DNA from: Candidatus Thorarchaeota archaeon
GTDB lineage: Archaea; Asgardarchaeota; Thorarchaeia; Thorarchaeales; Thorarchaeaceae
Length of the DNA stretch: 37,638 bases
Reading direction: 5' to 3'
Assembly: GCA_030669595.1 (NCBI GenBank)
Contig: DAOVDG010000004.1
Coordinates: forward strand, 1-37,638
Part shown: positions 36,508 to 37,638 of the stretch, in pieces
Numbering within the stretch: the stretch's first letter is position 1
How the letters are laid out: each line of letters starts with the position of its first letter
Translations under genes and position numbers: made by a program
Notes under the pieces: model-generated
The model's input: the letters and a program-made list of their open reading frames with translations, nothing else
Database searches by the model: none
Told to the model about the DNA's origin: nothing

Positions 36508-37568
36508 AGTTTCCATACTCCGCCCAGCATCCCATCCATGCCATCCAACAGGGCCTTGGTATACTCGGTGCAATTTTTGCTCTCCATATGACTATCTTCG
36601 AAGCGTGTAATCGGGGCTCCTGCAAGCTGTTCCACCAGATTCTGTGAGCCCCCTCCGACAATGTCAAGATTATATCCCCCCTCAAGAAAGAACGCAAGCC
36701 GTCCGCGTGAGTGTTTCCTTGCCATAGCATGAATCTTTGCATTCATCGTTGAGAGTCCTGATGTAGTCAAACCCAAAGAGGTGAGCGGGTCACTGAAGTG
36801 TCCATCAAAGCCCACTGAAACGAGGATGAATTCTGGATTGAATGAAGCGGCTATTGGCTCGACAACCCTTTGAAATGCCATCTCATAAGACCGGTCTCCA
36901 GCTCCAGGATACATTGCCAGATTCACATTGTATCCCTCGCCTTTTCCTGAGCCTATTTCATTGGGGAATCCAGATCCCGGGAACAAGGTTCTTCCGTCTT
37001 GGTGCAGTCCAATGTATAGTACACGATTGCTAGAATAGAAGGCGCTCTGTGTTCCATTCCCATGATGAGCGTCATAGTCCACTATTAGCACCCGCTCAAG
37101 GTTCTGTTTCTCTATGAGATGCTGAGCAGCTACTGCGATATTATTGATGAAACAGAACCCAAATGCTCTCGAATGCTCAGCATGATGTCCTGGAGGTCGA
37201 CAGAGAACATACGCATTCTCAGATACACCGTCCTGAATCCTGTCTACTGCCAGTATGCCCCCACCTGCAGCTAGTAGAGCTGCATCATACGTGTATCTAT
37301 TGGCAGACGTGTCCAGTGTGAAAGATCCCCCGCCTTTCTCTGACTTCGCATGCAGTTCTTGGATATAGTCATTACCGTGCAGAGCGAGCACTTCGCTCAG
37401 GGCCGCCTTTTCCGGATTCACAATGGTGACCTTTGAACTCTCAACAAGTCCCGTGCTGCCAATGCATTCCAATGCAACTTTCAGCCTCTTAGGACTTTCA
37501 GGATGTCCAGGGGAGAGGATATGTTTCATGAACGTTTCATGATAAATTAGGTCAGTAGTCATTTGCAC
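36504..37568 (-). CDS. Histone deacetylase-like / acetoin utilisation family deacetylase
   Basis: RPPGHHAEHSRAFGFCFINNIAVAA, VDYDAHHGNGTQ, SVGFDGHFSDPL, LEGGYN. Confidence 0.93.
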   Translation of the reverse strand: MQMTTDLIYHETFMKHILSPGHPESPKRLKVALECIGSTGLVESSKVTIVNPEKAALSEVLALHGNDYIQELHAKSEKGGGSFTLDTSANRYTYDAALLAAGGGILAVDRIQDGVSENAYVLCRPPGHHAEHSRAFGFCFINNIAVAAQHLIEKQNLERVLIVDYDAHHGNGTQSAFYSSNRVLYIGLHQDGRTLFPGSGFPNEIGSGKGEGYNVNLAMYPGAGDRSYEMAFQRVVEPIAASFNPEFILVSVGFDGHFSDPLTSLGLTTSGLSTMNAKIHAMARKHSRGRLAFFLEGGYNLDIVGGGSQNLVEQLAGAPITRFEDSHMESKNCTEYTKALLDGMDGMLGGVWKL

Positions 37569-37638
37569 TTACCCTGTCTTCATCTATCAACTTAGGTATT
37601 TCTATTCTTTGTGAAACCCAGCTGACCCAGAACAATCC

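Noticed and set aside
1-37638. CRISPR arrays, transposons, integrases, rRNA
   Set aside because: No regularly spaced repeats, transposase/integrase motifs or rRNA sequence recognised

Overview
Archaeal chromosomal window, probably from an Asgard-type (possibly Thorarchaeota-like) genome. The taxon is an inference from gene content: RPB8-like RNA polymerase subunit, TFIIB, GINS/MCM/RFC/Cdc6, uS10, isopentenyl phosphate kinase and split LKR/SDH. Main content: iorB(partial)-iorA; saccharopine-type lysine degradation pair (LKR, SDH); a winged-helix regulator; COG2413-like nucleotidyltransferase; a cysteine-desulfurase-like protein lacking the PLP lysine; a two-TM VirB2/TrbC-like small protein; glmS; rpsJ; IPK; a 1249-aa membrane VirB4/HerA-like ATPase; two Ig-like surface proteins; tRNA-Glu(CTC); a pilin-like peptide and type IV pilus ATPase; divergent TFB; RPB8-like subunit; korA; tRNA-Gly(CCC); then a replication block (cdc6, HTH, truA, rfcL, rfcS, GINS, mcm, hel308) and an HDAC-like deacetylase. 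Best discovery candidate: a previously unannotated replication-origin-like locus at about 2239-2534. Two inverted ORB-like elements (TCCAGTGGAAA..GGGGT) flank an AT-rich stretch and are bracketed by near-identical palindromes (AGAACACGTGTTCT). A third ORB-like element sits at 6673-6695 inside an ATTCACAA repeat array. All calls were made by reading only; no searches were run.
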